Shown here: piece by piece, positions 40,494-41,820 of the stretch
Layout of the letters: the number at the start of each line of letters is the position of its first letter
Numbering within the stretch: position 1 is the stretch's first letter
DNA from: Thermoplasmatota archaeon
GTDB lineage: Archaea; Thermoplasmatota; Penumbrarchaeia; JANQNL01
DNA: 41,820 nucleotides
NCBI GenBank assembly: GCA_028279585.1
Contig: JANQNL010000205.1
Location: forward strand, 1 to 41,820
Direction of reading: 5' to 3'
The notes under the pieces: model-generated
The model's input: the letters and a program-made list of their open reading frames with translations, nothing else
Database searches by the model: none
What the model was told of the DNA's origin: nothing
Program-made: the position numbers and the translations under genes

Positions 40494-40620
40494 TATCCGG
40501 AGAAACCCTCCTATCCAGATGTATGCGAGCGAGCAGGCCCTCGGGGGAGTGGCGAGGGCACGGCGCAGCGAGTTCCGGGAGGGGATGGCGGTGGGTGGGG
40601 GTTGAGGATTTCTCCGGATA
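40494..40620. ncRNA. Candidate structured RNA: GC-rich element with perfect 12-bp ends
   Basis: TATCCGGAGAAA (40494-40505) and TTTCTCCGGATA (40609-40620) are perfect complements enclosing 103 bases that are much richer in G+C than surrounding intergenic DNA. Inside is GCCCTC/GAGGGC within a GCG/CGC context, and further complementary G-rich and C-rich runs. It lies between the divergent DP1 and AsnRS genes, with TATA-like elements on both sides. It is not a tRNA and I cannot match it to a known family. It could be an independent small RNA or a small mobile repeat. Confidence 0.45.
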
Positions 40621-40680
40621 CATAAGGCAAAAATGATTTATCACATCAGAGATTAGGGGCCGCCCATAGGTCGTGTTCAC

Positions 40681-41820
40681 ATGAGCGCCACTGAGTTCCC
40701 AAGTATCGAATCTGTACTGTCAGGAGAACATGACGATACTGTCGTCAAACTACGCGGTTGGGTCTTCCGTACCCGTGGGTCCAATAAGTTCAGGTTCGTG
40801 ACGATGCGAGACTCCACTGGAGTGGTCCAGATAACCTTCTCCAAGGAAGACCAGGGAGATGAGCTGTTCGATCTCATCAAGCACACCCAGGTCGAGAGCT
40901 CCGTGATCATCGAGGGCAAGGTCGTTGCCGACGAACGCGCACCAGGCGGAAGGGAGCTGCACGGCTCCGGGTTCGAGGTAGTTGGGGAGTCCATCGAGTT
41001 CCCCATCACCAGGGACCAGTCCGAAGAGTTCCTGCGCGAGATGCGCCATCTGTGGATCCGCTCCAGGAAGATGACCGCCATCATGAAGGTCAGGTCAACC
41101 ATGACAGGGGCCATCCACGAGTTCTTCCGCAACGAGGGATTCATCGAGTTCGACCCTCCAGTGTTCACACCGAACGCCTGCGAGGGAGGCTCCACCCTGT
41201 TCGAGGTAGGCTACTACGGAAAGAAGGCCTACCTGACCCAGTCCTGGCAGCTCTATGCAGAGGCCATGGTCTTTGCCTTGGAGAAGGTCTACGACATGGC
41301 CCCTACGTTCAGGGCCGAGAAGTCCATGACCTCACGGCATCTCACAGAGTTCTGGATGGCGGAGATGGAGGCCGCGTGGATGACCTACCGCGACGTTATC
41401 GCCATCGCAGAGCGCGAGATCAAGTTCATCATCGAGAAGGTCCTGGAGCACAACATGGAGGAGCTCGAGTTCCTCGAGGCAGACCCAGAACGCCTCCGCG
41501 CAACCCTCGACAAGCCATGGCCCGTTGTCACATACACCGAGGCTTTGGAGCGGCTCGAGAAGGAGTGCGGCTTGGACGTGACATGGGGCAAGGACCTGCG
41601 GACCGTGGAAGAGGAGAAGTTCATGGAACTGTACGACACCCCGGTCTCGGTCATTCAATATCCAAAGGAGGCCATGGCCTTCTACAAGCCAGTTGAGGAG
41701 GACGCTGACGCACCCGGCCCAGTGGCCAAGTGCTTCGATATGCTTGCACCTGACGGATATGGCGAGATCATCGGCGGCTCCGAGAGGGACACGGACGTCC
41801 AGAGCCTTATGGACGCGCTC
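40681..41820 (+). CDS. asnS: Asparaginyl-tRNA synthetase (partial, runs off the window)
   Basis: 380 codons before the edge; the C-terminus is missing. The N-terminal OB anticodon-binding fold includes VKLRGWVFRTRGSNKFRFVT and VQITFSKE. The class II core begins near RKMTAIMKVRSTMTGAIHEF, with motif 2 PTFRAEKSMTSRHLTEFWMAEME and later EIIGGSERD. The phrase RHLTEFWM distinguishes AsnRS from archaeal AspRS. The enzyme charges tRNA-Asn directly, so this organism need not rely solely on the transamidation route; the tRNA-Asn gene is at 16715. A weak AT-rich promoter (ATGATTTATC, near 40632) precedes the ATG. Confidence 0.92.
   Translation, partial: MSATEFPSIESVLSGEHDDTVVKLRGWVFRTRGSNKFRFVTMRDSTGVVQITFSKEDQGDELFDLIKHTQVESSVIIEGKVVADERAPGGRELHGSGFEVVGESIEFPITRDQSEEFLREMRHLWIRSRKMTAIMKVRSTMTGAIHEFFRNEGFIEFDPPVFTPNACEGGSTLFEVGYYGKKAYLTQSWQLYAEAMVFALEKVYDMAPTFRAEKSMTSRHLTEFWMAEMEAAWMTYRDVIAIAEREIKFIIEKVLEHNMEELEFLEADPERLRATLDKPWPVVTYTEALERLEKECGLDVTWGKDLRTVEEEKFMELYDTPVSVIQYPKEAMAFYKPVEEDADAPGPVAKCFDMLAPDGYGEIIGGSERDTDVQSLMDAL

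Overview
The window is archaeal, most likely from a mesophilic member of Thermoplasmatota or a related euryarchaeal lineage. The evidence is the small subunit of family D DNA polymerase, an archaeal-type UMP kinase, a DUF211 protein, an intron-bearing CAT-anticodon tRNA, TATA-box promoters with short or absent leaders mixed with GGAGGTG-type ribosome sites, and large N-glycosylation-rich surface proteins anchored by one C-terminal helix. The lineage assignment is inference from gene content, not from a phylogeny.

Layout. 1-929: a small surface protein. 929-1570: a gene-free stretch packed with consecutive inverted repeats, probably a structured RNA or a mobile-element remnant. 1571-10692 (minus strand): a cell-envelope operon consisting of a giant surface protein with a DUF4129-like cytoplasmic domain, a DUF4350 protein with calcium-loop repeats, a MoxR AAA+ ATPase, a DUF58 protein and a polytopic membrane protein. 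11002-14114 (minus): an operon of UMP kinase, a small zinc-ribbon membrane protein, a phosphopantetheine adenylyltransferase fused to a DUF84 NTPase, and a rhomboid protease. About 14150-21680: an A+T-rich accessory region around tRNA-Asn and an intron-containing tRNA-Met/Ile2. It holds a YdeI-like protein, a MORN-like protein, a SnoaL-like protein, a TetR-controlled five-gene operon (two paralogous alpha/beta-hydrolase-like proteins, an SRPBCC protein, a flavodoxin-ferredoxin fusion and TetR itself) and an MGMT-type DNA repair protein. Repeats matching the 3' end of the tRNA, and two diverged inverted copies of a structured ~235-bp element, are scattered through it.

21730-25447 (plus): an ABC ATPase and a ~1000-residue FtsX/MacB-like permease. 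25452-26546: a small zinc protein, a glyoxalase-fold protein and a DUF3795 protein. 26694-30425 (plus): a giant TIGR03790-type surface protein. 30420-36665 (minus): carbamate kinase, a coiled-coil protein ending in a RING-like zinc cluster, a cation/proton antiporter with a ~195-residue external insertion, and an Mrr-like protein. 36750-38336 (plus): a DUF354 protein with a C-terminal extension. 38372-40415 (minus): DUF211 and DNA polymerase D small subunit. 40681 to the end (plus): asparaginyl-tRNA synthetase, cut by the window edge. A 127-bp GC-rich element closed by a perfect 12-bp inverted repeat lies between the polymerase and the synthetase.

The main candidates for undescribed biology are the dispersed structured repeat family with tRNA-like ends (929-1570, 15260-15495, 20712-20970, 21604-21670), the GC-rich hairpin at 40494-40620, and the envelope operon in which the MoxR ATPase and the DUF4129 protein carry matching Gly/Pro/Ala-rich tails.
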